The notes beneath the pieces were generated by a model. The model saw only the letters and a list, made by a program, of their open reading frames with translations, was not told the DNA's origin and made no database searches. Both the position numbers and the translations under genes were made by a program. From the NCBI GenBank assembly GCA_949825045.1, contig OX463813.1, positions 9,486,001 to 9,550,000 of the forward strand: a stretch of 64,000 nucleotides of DNA, in the 5' to 3' direction. This DNA is from Argyresthia goedartella. Its lineage: Eukaryota > Arthropoda > Insecta > Lepidoptera > Argyresthiidae. Positions 24,701-39,700 of this stretch are shown in pieces. Each line of letters begins with the position of its first letter. Position 1 is the first letter of the stretch.

Positions 24701-27700
24701 ACGTATAAAGCTGGAGGTTTCTTGTCGCCTCTTTGCCTCCAGCATCTAAAACATTGAGGTGACGGAATTAAAATTGTGTTCTATATTTCCCTACACCTTA
24801 TATATGTGTTAGTTTAAGATTTTACATTCTCCAAATGTAACCTATGTGTTTCTTATAGAAATAAACTCTTTTTGAATTATGAATTTTGAATTTTACTTTA
24901 TTTCCGATAGAATAATAAATTGTGATAAATATAAACTAAATCTCTATTTATTTTCTCGCAGTCAATGGCAAAAAATTGAGTACACAACCGAGAGTTCGCA
25001 ATATAGATGTACAGGTCCGCCACTCTCCAGGTGCGAATGCACATTTGAACCAACCCCGTTCCGTGGGAGTCCGCCAAGGAGATAATCTTAACAATGTCCT
25101 AGAGGGAGCTTTGAAGACTTTGGACTGGAGCGAAAGAGGTCTCAATGTCAATGGCGTGAATCTTTCGCACCTGAGATTCACTGACGATCTGGGCCTGGTG
25201 GTTGAGAACGTTGCGGATCTCCAGTCCATGCTCGCAGAATTGCATGAAGCATCCCTGAAGGTCGACCTCAAGATGATCATGTCCAAGACAAAGATGTTGA
25301 CAGACACTCCCACAAGCAACGGTATCGACATTATTGTGGATAACCTTCCCCTAGAAGTGGTTGAGGAGTATATCTATCTTGGACATTGTTTGTCTTTTGG
25401 TCGACAAAGCCAGGTAAAGGAGATAGCTAGACCAGTCCAGCTAGGATGGGCTGCTTTCGCAAAACTAAGGGATGTTCTAACCTTTAACATCCCTCAATGC
25501 CTGAAGACAAAGGTATTTCACCAATGTGTACTAACGAAGGAGATGGTACACAAAGTCACGGTAGCACAAAGAGCCATGGAGCGTGCCATGCTAGGCATCA
25601 GGCTGTCAGACCGTATCCGTAATACCGAAATCAGACGGCTTAAGTGGAAGTGGGCAGGACACTTGGCAACGCGAGAAGACGGAAGATGGACCAGATCGTT
25701 GACAGAGTGGTGGCTAAGAGGAGGCCATAGATCGGTCGGCAGACCATCCGGTCGGACCATGGTCCGATGATGTGGGGAGGGTGGCAGGAAAGCAATGGAT
25801 GCGGGTTGCGCAGGAGCGTTCTGAATGGCATGTTTATGACGAGGCCTATACCCAACTGTGGGTCCCCTGAGAGGCTGATGATGATGATGATGATGAGAGT
25901 ATACAACTCGTGAAAGAAATATTTTTATTCTGGACCTTGTGTCCCCGCTCCGCTCAGGATTCTACTTTAGAATATCTCCCTACGCTCGGAATTCTACACT
26001 AGAATGCTTCGAACTCTCGGGATCTTACTTCGTGCCTCGCATTAAATTTCCTTTTTTTTTCACTTGTTGTATGATCTACTATTTTATTTTATTACAATTG
26101 AGACATTTAAGACAGTAAAACATTCTTAAAGTTATAGTAAAAAAACAAACATATAAATACAAGAATAAGCAGTAAGCAGAGGCTTCCGGCGAAATTCACT
26201 AAAAATCTTATCGTTCGTTTTTCTTTCCTAGCCGCTCGATTGACTTTTGGGACCCCGAAGGGCAGTTACCCAAGAAAGGAGTTGACTGAAACACATTTAA
26301 AGCCCCCCGCGCGATGAGTTTCACAATTTACACCGAAGCACTAAAACTGATTACTACACTTAAATCATATTGCTGTTTTTAAAATTTTATTGATTTTTTA
26401 TGCAACGTATTAAAACTATACAAATCAAAACTCGGCATGTACTTTGATGTGTTTTACATTTTATTGAAAGCATGATCTGTATGTAATGTACCCACATAGT
26501 TATATTGCCACGGATGAAAAATAAACATGAGTATATTTTATTTTTCAGATCAAGGAGGACTCTACCTCAGAACTTGTGAGTGATAATCTATAATATTTTT
26601 TTTGCAGTTCAACACAAAATTAATACTATTTTTACCACTGCTCCTCGAAAAAGTGCATTTTATTCATCGATAACAGTGAATAAAAAGATTTGTCAGACAG
26701 TTACTGCTGAAACGTTTTCCTGTGCTGTTCAGTAAAAAAAGAAAATAGCAAGTAATAGCAAGTAATAGCAAGTAGTTATATTCGTGTTTACAAATTTTAT
26801 CAAGGATTTATGCAACTTGAAATAAATACGCCAGAAAAAATATGTGAATTAGAATTAGTCCGATTATAAAAACAAGATGTTGAGAAAATTTGCTATAAAA
26901 AAACAATCGCTTTTGTCTTCGATCGCAGGCGCAAAATTTTCGCTACAACATAAAAGTCAAGCCAAGAAATTTTACAAGTTGAAAAAAAGACATCGCGGAA
27001 AAATGCGAATGCTGAAAGTCACTACACTCGAAAACGATATAGCGAAAGCTGTATAACAAATTAATGAAACGCTCTTTTAATCACCAGAGATAACATGACA
27101 TTTGAATTGGAATGAGCTTCAATATTCGAATGATTACCTTCTAAAATAAACGCGCTGAACTTAACTACTACTGGCAGGCTGAGTAGAGCTAGTTACATTG
27201 ACAAAAAAAAGAGACACACACAACCCGCCAATTTAAGGTTGTATGAGGTTCTTTTCTGTTAATTATCATGGTGTTTCATTGGAAAATATATTAGCTACCT
27301 AGTAAAATGAGTTCTTCCAGTGATGAAATTGAATCAGTTACTCCGGAATCATTTCGTTCAAAAGTAGCAATGATGTGCGATGCCGAAAACGATTGCCACA
27401 TTCTTGAACCTATAAAGCCACGAACAGTACACAAGACATTGCTTCCATAGAAGCTCTGCCACCATTTCAGAAAATTCAGGTGCGGATCTTACAGAACTAA
27501 AACGCCACGGAGGATGGGGGTCCAGCACATTAGCATCCATTTATATCGAAGATTCGCCATATAAAGCATATATCGAACAAAGTCAAAACATGCAGCCGAA
27601 TAGTTGAGAGTATAATTCTAAAGCTATTTTTTGTTGACTCTTGCACGCCTCTATCTCCGGGGCGCCCTTCAACATCGAAAGGAAATACTTGTGAAGCAAC

Positions 27701-30700
27701 TATATTACAGCTTTTTTAGCAACACCGATCAGTAAATACGAAGACTTTGCTAAATACCCAAGTCTTTTCTAACACGACCATTTCAAAACCAAACAAGAAT
27801 TGAATTTCCAAGGCTGTTCTAATTTCACGATACCTCTCTTATGGTAACCCAATTTTTTTTCTAATTAAATAATAAAATTTGATAAATAGAAACTTAACCT
27901 CCATTTATTTTTTCTCAGTCAATGATAAAAAGTAGAGTACACAACCCGTGAAAAAAATATCTTTATATTTGACCTTGTATCCCTTCCTTTGCTCAAGATT
28001 CTTTTTACGAATATCTCGCTACGCTCGGGATGCTACTCTAGTATCCTTCGATACTCTCGGGATCAAACTTCGTGCCTCGAATTAAATTTCATTTTTTTTT
28101 CATTGATTGTATAATGTACTGTTTTATTTTTATCACAATTGAGACATTTAAGACAGTTAAAACATTTTTAAAGTTATAATTTTAATAAAAAAACATAAAA
28201 AGACAAGAAAGTTAGCAGAGGTTTCCGGCGATTTTCACAATAAATCTTATCGTTCGTTTTTCTTTCCTAGCTGCTCCATTGACTTTTGGCATTCCGAAGG
28301 GTGGTTCTCCAAGAAAGGAGTTGACTTAAACATATTTTAAGCCACCCGCACGATCAGCTTCAAAATTTACACCGAAGCACTAAAACTGATTACTCCACTT
28401 AAATCATATTGCTGTGTTTAACTATTTAGTGATTTCTTGTGCAACAAATTAAAGCTATACAATTCAAAACTCGGCATGTACGTTGATATGTTTTACATTT
28501 TATTGAAAGCATGATCTGTATGTGACATACCCACTCAGTTATATTGCCACGGACGAAAAATAAACATAAGTATATTTTATTTTTCAGAACAGGGAGGACT
28601 CTACCTCGGAACTTGTGAAGGACTCTACCTCGGAACTTGTGAGTGATAATCATTAATATTTTTTTTGCAGTTCAACACAAAGATAATACTATTTTTCCCA
28701 TTGCCCTTCGAATAAGTTCATTTTATTCCTCGATAACAGTGAATAAAACAATTTGTTAGACAGTTTCTGCTGAATCGTTTTGCCGTGCCGTTCAGTAAAA
28801 AAAGAAAATATCAACTAAAAACAAGTAGTTATATTTCCATTAACAAATTTTATCAAGGAATTATGCAAAATGAAATAAACTCGCCAGAAAAAATATGCTA
28901 TTTAGAATATCTCCGATTATAAAAACGAGATGTTGAAATAATTTGCTATTAAAAACCTGCGATCGAAGACAAAAGCGATTAAACATTTTCGCTACTACAT
29001 AAAACTCAAGCCAAGAAATTTTACAAGTTGAAAAAAAGACATCGCGGAAAAATGTGAATGCTGAAAGTCACTACACTCGAAAACGATTTAGCGAAAGCTG
29101 TATAACAAATTAATGAAACTCTCTTTTAATCACCGGAGATTAAATGACATTTGAATTTGGAATAAGTTTCAATATTCGAATTATATACCTACTAAAATAA
29201 ACGCGCTGAACTTAACTACTACTGGCAGGCTGAGTAGAGCTAGTTACATTGACAAAAAAAGAGACACACACAACCCGCCAATTTTAGGTTGTATGAGGTT
29301 CTTTTCTGTTACTTATCATGGTGTTTCATTGGAAAATATATTAGCTACCTAGTAAAATGAGTTCTTCCAGTGATGAAAATGAATCAAATACTCCGGAATC
29401 ATTTCGTTCAAAAGTAGGAATGATGTGCGATGCCGAAAACGATTGCCACATTCTTGAACCTATAAAACCACGAACAGTACACAAGACATTGCTTCCATAG
29501 AAGCTCTGCCACCATTTCAGAAAATTCAGGTGCGAACATAGTCAAAACATGCAGCCGAATAGTTGAGAGTATAATTCTAAAGCCATTTTTTGTTGACTCT
29601 TGCACGCCACTATCTCCGGGGCGCCCTTCAACATCGAAAGGAAATACTTGTGAAGCAACTATATCACAGCTTTTTTAGCAACACCAGTCAGTAAATACGA
29701 AGACTTTGCTAAATACCCAAGTCTTTTCTAATACGACCATTTCAAAACCAAACAAGAATATAACACTGAATTTCCAAGGCTGTTCTTATTTCACGATACC
29801 TCTCTTATGGTAAACCAACTCTATTTCTAATTAAATAATAAAATTTGATAAACAGAAACTAAACCTCCATTTATTTTTTCTCAGTCAATGATAAAAAGTA
29901 GAGTACACAACCCGTGAAAAAAATATCTTTATATTTGACCTTGTATCCCTTCCTTTGCTCAAGATTCTTTTTACGAATATCTCGCTACGCTCGGGATGCT
30001 ACTCTAGTATCCTTCGATACTCTCGGGATCAAACTTCGTGCCTCGAATTAAATTTCCTTTTTTTCACTGATTGTATAATGTACTGTTTTATTTTTATCAC
30101 AATTGAGACATTTAAGACAGTTAAAACATTTTTAAAGCTATAATTTTAATAAAAAAAACATATAAAGACAAGAAAGTAAGCAGAGGTTTCCGGCGATTTT
30201 CACAATAAATCTTATCGTTCGTTTTTCTTTCCTAGCTGCTCCATTGACTTTTGGCATTCCGCAGGGTGGTTCTCCAAGAAAGGAGTTGAAGTAAACATAT
30301 TTTTAACCACCCGCACGATCAGCTTCAAAACTTACACCGAAGCACTAAAACTGATTACTCCACTTAAATCAAATTGCTGTGTTTAACTATTTAGTGATTT
30401 CTTGTGCAACAAATTAAAGCTATATAATTCAAAACTCGGCATGTACGTTGATATGTTTTACATTTTATTGAAAGCATGATCTGTATGTGATATACCCACT
30501 CAGTTATATTGCCACGGGTGAAAAATAAACATAAGTATATTTTATTTTTCAGAACAGGGAGGACTCTACCTCGGAACTTGTGAAGGACTCTACCTCGGAA
30601 CTTGTGAGTGATAATCATTAATATTTTTTTGCAGTTCAACACAAAGATAATACTATTTTTACCATTGCCCTTCGAATAAGTTCATTTTATTCCTCGATAA

Positions 30701-33700
30701 CAGTGAATAAAACAATTTGTTAGACAGTTTCTGCTGAATCGTTTTCCCGTGCCGTTCAGTAAAAAAAGAAAATATCATCTAAAAACAAGTAGTTATATTT
30801 CCATTAACAAATTTTATCAAGGAATTATGCAAAATGAAATAAACGCGCCAGTAAAACTATGCTATTTAGAATATCTCCGATTATAAAAACGAGATGTTGA
30901 AAAAATTTGCTATTAAAAACCTGCGATCGAAGACAAAAGCGATTAAACATTTTCGCTACTACATAAAACTCAAGCCAAGAAATTTTACAAGTTGAAAAAA
31001 GGACATCGCGGAAAAACGTGAATGCTGAAAGTCACTGTGCCAGCCATCCCTTATCATCACGGACTAAAGTATCGTCGAGATAAGTTATTGGCTGACACAG
31101 AAAATCGACATCACGTACCGGTTTTGGTACGTGATGATTATCGAGGACGATTTATATATAAGAAGAGTTATTTTTTAAATAAAACTAGACTGTAACTGAG
31201 CATATTCCAAGCCTTTTATTCCGTCTCCCGTAGGTTGCCACAACGTTGGCAAAGTGGTGACCCCGACGTTTGAATATCAAGCAACCTTCGGTTAAGCAGC
31301 AGCATGTCGTCGCCTGTGAAACAGAACCCGTGTGCAGCTACCCTAGAAGTGCAAGCAATCAGCACTTCGTCTAAAATCGCAGACTTCTGGAAAGACAAGC
31401 CCCGGTTATGGTTCGCACATTTTGAAGCAGTAACCACCCCCCAGAAGTTAGGTGACGAATCCAAATTCCACCTAGTCCTTACCAAACTAGCCAAAGAGGA
31501 AATCGAACAAGCCAGTGACATAGTGATTTCCTTATCAGACAGCGGAAAGTACCAGAAGTTAAAAGACAGATTGATTTCGACATATGAAGAATCCCCGCAT
31601 CGCAAATTCCAGAGATTATTCACGGACACCGACCTCGGAGACAGAAAACCATCACAGTTATTAAGAAAAATCAAGGAGCTTGGGGAAGGTCAAATCAACG
31701 ACGAAACTGCAAAAATGTTTTGGCTAAAACAATTACCGACCTCCTTAACCTCAATACTTTCGGCAAATAAAGAGAAAGGAATTGACGATTTAGCCCAGAT
31801 GGCCGACAATATTTACGAAGTCTCGAGCTTCGAACAAGTTGCTGCGCTAAGCAGGGTCGACGACCCAGTAACGCAACTAACTGCCGAGCTAGCGAAAGTA
31901 AAGATTGAGTTAGCTGCAATTCATAATAACAACAATCGTCGGCAGTTTTATCGCAGTAAGCCATTCTCAAGTTCACGGTCAGGAAGCCCGTTTCCATTCC
32001 GGAGAAACTCGAAGTTATGCTTTTATCATTCACGTTTTAGCAAGAGAGCTTTCAAGTGCGAGGCTCCGTGTTCCTGGAAGCAACAGGGAAACTAAAGCGG
32101 GCATGCACTGAGGCGGAGCTGTGTGCTTTTTCACAATTTCATCGCCTATTTATCACAGACAAGAAGACTGGAGAAAAATATTTAATCGATACTGGCGCGA
32201 ACATATCTGTACTTAAACGCAAGCTGAAGCATTCCGGGAAAACAGATTACTCATTACATGCTGCCAACGGTTCAAAGATCAGCACATATGGAGAACGATG
32301 TTGTGCCCTTGATCTCGGGCTTCGAAGAACTTTTAAATGGAACTTCGTGATCGCCGATGTCAATACCTCTATCATTGGAGCAGATTTTCTGGAGCATCAT
32401 GATTTATGGGTTGATTTACGCAGAAAAAGGTTGATTGACAACACTACCAAACTATCATCCAGAGGTAGAACCATAATAGCAAACCAAGCCACTTTAAGTA
32501 CCATTGATGGGAGTCTTGTTATCGCAGACTTACTTCGGAGATATCAGCGCATCACCGTACCCACATCTTTGAAGATTAGTCCCAAGCACAACGTTCAACA
32601 TTTCATAGAGACGCAAGGCCCTCCGGTCGCTTGTAGAGCCAGGCCTCTCCCTCCAGAAAGGTACAGGACGGCTCAAAAGGATTTCCAGGACATGATGGAT
32701 ATGGGAATATGTCGACCGTCAAACAGTTCATGGGCCAGTCCTTTGCATATGATGAAGAAGAAAAATGGTGAATGGAGACCATGTGGAGATTATAGAGCCC
32801 TGAACAATATAACAGTCCCTGACCGGTATCCACTCCCACGGTTACTAGATTTCACTTACATTCTCGAGGGGAAACGCATTTTTAGCATAATCGATATCCG
32901 GAAAGCATATCATTGCATACCAATGGCTCCAGAAGATATTTCCAAAACAGCCATCATCACCCCCTTCGGTCTTTTCGAATTTCCGAGAGTGACATTTGGA
33001 CTTCGGAACGCCGGTCAGACTTTTCAACGATTAATGGACTCAATATTCAGACATCAAATATCTTCACAACGCGGCGGAGCATCTTATCAAGTGCCAAAGG
33101 ATGAAAACATATCAGATTTCACATTTTGTTTCGTCGACGACATCCTTTGTGCATAAGAAAATGAAGAGCAGCGTTGCAAACATTTGGAGATAATTTTCAA
33201 GAAATTAGATGAACATGGTCTTACAATGAATCTGGAAAAATGCGAATTCATGAAGAAGGAAATAGATTTTTTGGGGTATCATGTATCCTGTAACGGGATT
33301 TCCCCCACTCAAGAAAAACTTGAGGCTATAACCAACTTTCCTAAACCAGAAAAGGTGAACATGTTGCGAAGATTTTTGGGTATGGTTAATTTCTATAGAA
33401 GCAGCATCCCAAAAGCGGCATTTTATCAAGCAGAGTTGAACAAATATTTACATGGCTGCAAGAGGAACGATAAGAGTGTAATTAAATGGACCAAGACAGG
33501 GGAAGAGTCTTTCGAAAAATGCAAGGAGCTTATGAAAAATTTAGCAAGTTTATCTCACCCTGCTAATAATGCATCCATCTCGCTTATGACTGATGCTAGC
33601 AATGACTGCGTGGGCGCCGTTTTGCAACAAAAGGAGGATGGTGAATGGAAACCCCTCGGATTTTTTTCAAAAAACTTGACACAGACGCAACAAAAATATT

Positions 33701-36700
33701 CTACGTATGATCGAGAGCTTTTGGGTATCTACCTAGCTGTGAAGCATTTCCAAAGACTCGTGATAGGACGAGATTTTACTATCTACACAGACCATAAACC
33801 AATCACTTTCGCATTTTCCAAAAAACCAAATATTGATGACCCACCTCGGAGAATTCGTCAACTAGACTACATATCACAGTATAGCACAGACATAAGGCAT
33901 ATTAGCGGATTAGACAACGTGGTTGTAGATGCCTTATCAAGGGTGATCGAGGAGATAATCACTCCTTCAGAAATTGACTTCGAGGAAATGGTCGAATTTC
34001 AACGCACGGATGCAAATCTTAAAGAGCTTTTCAAGAAATCAAATCTGACATTATCCAAGTTTAGTGTGCCCGGCAGTAATTCCCAGCTATATTGCGATAC
34101 CTCAACCGGGCAACCGAGACCGTATGTTCCTGCAGTATTTCGGAAGAAAATTTTCGACGCGATTCAAGGTTTGAGTCATCCAGGAAAACGAACCACACGA
34201 AAAATGATTTCAAAAAGATTTGTTTGGGATAACATGAACAAGGAAATAAACGAGTGGTGTAAAACATGCCTATCATGCCAGAAATGCAAGGTTACTAGGC
34301 ACACTATTTCACCTATCGGCAAATTCATGCCCGCTCAGCGTTTTGAGCACGTGCATATAGATATCGTCGGCCCCCTACCTACAAGCCAAGGTTACAGATT
34401 TCTGCTGACTATGATTGACCGTTGCTCTTCTTGGCCTGAGGCATTTCCCTTGAAGGAGATTACTGCGGAAAAAGTCGCTTCATGTTTATTCCAAGGGTGG
34501 ATCTGCAGATTTGGCCCCCCCTCCGGCTTTCCTCGGACCGTGGAAAATAGTTCGAATCTGAGCTTATTAAATCCTTGGCGAGGTTAATGGGAACGGAAAA
34601 ATTACGAACAACAGCCTACCACCCGCAATCCAATGGAATGGTGGAGAGATGGCATCGTTCGCTGAAGGCGTCTCTCATGGCAAGGAACAGTAAGGAAAAT
34701 TGGGTAAAAGAATTACCAATCGTCCTTCTTGGCCTAAGAAGTTGTTTACGAGACGACACGGGTTTGAGCGCCGCGGAAATGGTTTATGGAGAAGCAATAA
34801 GGCTTCCCGGGGAATTCTTTGGTGGTTCTGGCTTGCGATCAACGTATCACGACTACGTGCAAGATTTGAAACAACGAATATCAAAAAACTGCTCCGTTCC
34901 GAGGAGAGAGAATCACCAAAACAAGTATTTCGTCCACCCCGAGTTAAGCTCCTGCTCTCACGTTTTCATCAAGAGAGAAGGTGTCGCCAAAGGTCTAATT
35001 CCTCCTTATGAAGGGCCTTAAGAAGTTCTACGACGAACGGCGAAATATTTCGTCATCAACAAGAACAACACCGTCGACACATTTTCGATTGATAGATTAA
35101 AGCCAGCTTTCCTACCAGCAGATCAGCCGAGTTCCATCACGTTCCCGCAACCAACGAGCAAAACGGAAGACTCAGTTGTCGAGTCAGCACGACCAACAAC
35201 GTCCAAGTTTGGTCGAAAGTACAAACAAACGTTAAGATTCCAACTTCCGACGGCACTCGTTTGGTATAAATAGCGAATTGGTAAATCATAGAGTATCATT
35301 CGCTATTCAGTAAACCAGCAGGAAACGCAACGAAACCACCATGGGCGGATATAACTCCAAGGAACAACTAACCATGACCCAAAACAACGGGATACAAGAC
35401 GCCACCAAATTGACGGAAAATATCGCCGAGCGGAGGTGATAAAAGAGTTCAACGGTCATCGGGAGATGATTCTTGCGACGCTCGGGATCCTCACCATACT
35501 AGCGGCCATCGTGTTCTTCATGGTGGCCAACCGTTTTTTTAACGGAAGAGTTGGCGCCGCACTCCGGAAGAGGGGGATTACCTCAGCCTAGCTAGTCGCA
35601 AAATATAGTATTATTTAATTTAAATGTTTTCGTGCTTTGTTTTTTTTACTTTTCCATTTATCGTAATTTACTTAATATTGCCTTTTTGTAAGGGGGGGAG
35701 TATCTGTGCCAGCCATCCCTTATCATCACGGACTAAAGTATCGTCGAGATAAGTTATTGGCTGACACAGAAAATCGACATCACGTACCGGTTTTGGTACG
35801 TGATGATTATCGAAGACGATTTATATATAAGAAGAGTTATTTGTTAAATAAAACTAGACTGTAACTGAGCATATTCCAAGCCTTTTATTCCGTCTCCCGT
35901 AGGTTGCCACAACGTTGGCAAACTCACTACACTCGAAAACGATTGAGCGAAAGCTGTATAACAAATTAATGAAACTCTCCTTTAATCACCGGAGATTAAA
36001 TGACATTTGAATATGGAATAAGCTTCAATATTCGAATTATATACCTACTAAAATAAATGCGCTGAACTTAACTACTACTGGCAGGCTGAGTAGAGCTAGT
36101 TACATTGACAAAAAAAGAGACACACACAACCCGCCAATTTTAGGTTGTATGAGGTTCTTTTCTGTTACTTATCATGGTGTTTCATTGAAAAATATATTAG
36201 CTACCTAGCAAAATGAGTTCTTCCAGTGATGAAAATGAATCAAATACTCCGGAATCATTTCGTTCAAAAGTAGCAATGATGTGCGATGCCGAAAACGATT
36301 TCCACATTCTTGAACCTATAAAACAACGAACAGTACACAAGACACTGCTTCCATAGAAGCTCTGCCACCATTTCAGAAAATTCAGGTGCGAACAAAGTCA
36401 AAACATGCAGCCGAATAGTTGAGAGTATAATTCTAAAGCCATTTATTGTTGACTTTTGCACGCCACTATCTCCGGGGCGCCCTTCAACATCGAAAGGAAA
36501 TACTTGTGAAGCAACTATATCACAGCTTTTTTAGCAACACCAATCAGTAAATATGAAGACTTTGCTAAATACCCAAGTCTTTTCTAACACGACCATTTCA
36601 AAACCAAACAAGAATATAACACTAAATTTCTAAAGCTGTTATAATTTCACAATACATTTCTTATGTTAAACCTATTTCATTTCCGATTAAATATTAAAAT

Positions 36701-39700
36701 TTGATAAATATAAACTAAACCTCTATTTATTTTCTCGCAGTCAATGGTAAAATGTAGAGCACTCAACTCGTGAAAAAAATATGTTTATATTTGACCTTGT
36801 ATCCCTTCCTTTGCTCAAGATTATTTTAGCGAATATCTCGCTACGCTCGGGATTCTACTCTAGTATCCTTCGATACTCTCGGGATCAAACTTCGTGCCTC
36901 GAATTAAATTTCCTTTTTTTTCACTGATTGTATAATCTACTGTTTTATTTTTATCACAATTGAGACATTTAAGACATTTAAAACATTTTTAAAGTTATAA
37001 TTTTAATAAAAAAACATATAAAGACAAGAAAGTAAGCAGAGGTTTCCGGCGATTTTCACAATAAATCTTATCGTTCGTTTTTCTTTCCTAGCTGCTCTTT
37101 TGACTTTTGGCATTCCGAAAGGTGGTTCTCCAAGAAAGGAGTTGACTTAAACATATTTCAAGCCACCCGCACGGTCAGCTTCAAAATTTACACCGAAGCA
37201 CTAAAACTGATTACTCCACTTAAATCATATTCCTGTGTTTAACTATTTAGTGATTTCTTGTGCAACGAATTAAAGCCATACAATTCAAAACTCGGCATGT
37301 ACGTTGATATGTTTTACATTTTATTGAAAGCATGATCTGTATGTGACGTACCCACTCAGTTATATTGCCACGGACGAAAAATAAACATAAGTATATTTTA
37401 TTTTTCAGAACAGGGATGACTCTACCTCGGAACTTGTGAAGGACTCTACCTCGGAACTTGTGAGTGATAATCATTAATATTTTTTTGCAGTTCAACACAA
37501 AAATAATACTATTTTTACCATTGCCCTTCGAATAAGTTCATTTTATTCCTCGATAACAGTGAATAAAACAATTTGTTAGACAGTTTCTGCTGAATCGTTT
37601 TCCCGTGCCGTTCAGTAAAAAAAGAAAATATCAACTAAAAACAAGTAGTTATATTTCCATTAACAAATTTTATCAAGGAATTATGCAAAATGAAATAAAC
37701 GCGCCAGAAAAAATATGCTATTTAGAATATCTCCGATTATAAAAACAAGATGTTGAAAAAATTTGCTATTAACAACCTGCGATCGAAGTCAAAAGCAATT
37801 AAACATTTTCGCTACTACATAAAAGTCAAGCCAAGAAATTTTACAAGTTGAAAAAAAGACATCGCGGAAAAATGTGAATGCTGAAAGTCACTACACTCGA
37901 AAACGATTAAGCGAAAGCTGTATAACAAATTAATGAAACGCTCTTTTAATCACCAGAGATTTAATGACATTTGAATTTGGAATAAGCTTCAATATTCGAA
38001 TTATATACCTACTAAAATAAACGCGCTGAACTTAACTACTACTGGCAGGCTGAGTAGAGCTAGTTACATTGACAAAAAAAAGAGACACACACAACCCGCC
38101 AATTTTAGATTGTATGAGGTTCTTTTCTGTTACTTATCATGGTGTTTCATTGGAAAATATATTAGTTACCTAGTAAAATGAATTCTTCCAGTGATGAAAA
38201 TGAATCACATACTCCGGAATCATTTCGTTCAAAAGTAGCAATGATGTGCGATGCCGAAAACGATTGCCACAATCTTGAACCTATAAAACCACGAACAGTA
38301 CACAAGACATTGCTTCCATAGAAGCTCTGCCACCATTTCAGAAAATTCAGGTGCGAACAAAGTCAAAACATGCAGCCGAATAGTTGAGAGTATAATTCTA
38401 AAGCCATTTTTTGTTGACTCTTGCACGCCACTATCTCCGGGGCGCCCTTCAACATCGAAAGGAAATACTTGTGAAGCAAATATATCACAGCTTTTTTAGC
38501 AACACCAATCAGTAAATACGAAGACTTTGCTAAATACCCAAGTCTTTTCTAACACGACCATTTCAAAACGACCCGACGACCCGAATGACGACCCGAATGG
38601 CCGAGTCGGCAGTGACCCTGCCTACGAAGCCAAGGGTCCCGGGTTCGAGTCCCGGTGGGGGCAAATATTTGTTTCATGAGAACGGATGTTTATACCCTAG
38701 TCATGGTTGTTTATCTATCTATGTATAATATTTATCTATATAAGTATGTGTATCGTTGTCTAGTACCCAAGATACAGGGAATCCTAGTTTGGGGCTAGAT
38801 CAATGTGTGTAAATAGTGTCCAAGGTATTATTATTATTATTATAAAACCAAACAAGAATATAACACTGAATTTCCAAGGCTGTTCTAATTTCGCGATACC
38901 TCTCTTATGGTAACCCAACTTTATTTCTAATTAAATAATAAAATTTGATAAATTATAACTAAACCTTCATTTATTTTTTCTCGGTCGATGGTAAAAAGTA
39001 GAGTACACAACCCGTGAAAAAAATATCTTAATATTTGACCTTGTATCCCTCCCTTTGCTCAAGATTCTTTTTACGAATATCTCGCTACGCTCGGGATTCT
39101 ACTCTAGTATCCTGCGATACTCTCGGGATCAAACTTCGTGCCTCGAATTAAATTTTCTTTTTTTTTCACTGATTGTATAATCTACTGTTTTATTTTTATC
39201 ACAATTGAGACATTTAATACAGTTAAAACATTTTTAAAGTTATAATTTTAATAAAAAAAACATATAAAGACAAGAAAGTAAGCAGAGGTTTCCGGCGATT
39301 TTCACAATAAATCTTATCGTTCGTTTTTCTTTCCTAGCTGCTCCATTGACTTTTGGCATTCCGAAGGGTGGTTCTCCAAGAAAGGAGTTGACTTAAACAT
39401 ATTTTAAGCCACCCGCACGATCAGCTTCAAAATTTACACCGAGGCACTAAAACTGATTACTCCACTGAAATCATATTGCTGTGTTTAACTTTTTAATGAT
39501 TTCTTGTGCAACGAATTAAAGCTATACAATTCAAAACTCGGCATGTACGTTGATATGTTTTACATTTTATTGAAAGCATGATCTGTATGTGACGTACCCT
39601 CTCAGTTATATTGCCACGGACGAAAAATAAACATAAGTATATTTTATTTTTCAGAACAGGGAGGACTCTACCTCGGAACTTGTGAAGGACTCTACCTCGG

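Larger units (their letters stand above)
16874..24893 (+). mobile_element. LINE-A relative, copy 2 (CR1/Zenon-like), holding a fold-back and a BEL element
   Basis: The unit sequence breaks at TACT (16,870-16,873) and resumes at TACT (24,894-24,897), a short duplication. Inside, an ORF1, an esterase remnant, endonuclease and reverse-transcriptase remnants and a 3' end occur in the right order on the + strand. They are interrupted by the inverted-repeat element at 17,933-22,653. The endonuclease and RT parts are far more decayed than in copy 1. Confidence 0.8.
31036..35922 (+). mobile_element. Gypsy-B: near-complete young Gypsy LTR retrotransposon in unit 5
   Basis: Two 218-bp LTRs (31,036-31,253 and 35,705-35,922) differ at about two positions. 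The flanks show TCAC on both sides (31,032-31,035 and 35,924-35,927), at the place where the tandem unit reads GTCACTACACTCG. A primer-site-like TGGTGACCCCGACG follows the 5' LTR, and a G-rich tract, AAGGGGGGGAGTATC, precedes the 3' LTR. gag, pol and a small third ORF are present. pol has two stops and one frameshift, so the copy is probably not active on its own. Confidence 0.95.

Noticed and set aside
36264..36461. Minus-strand ORFs of about 65-90 codons in units 1, 3, 4, 5, 6 ([17 protein letters not shown]...)
   Set aside because: They lie antisense to the tyrosine-recombinase remnant, whose + strand motifs explain the open frame.
38570..38660. A functional tRNA gene at the B box near 38,642
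   Set aside because: No cloverleaf could be formed from the flanks; with the (ATT)n tail and duplication it is a SINE.
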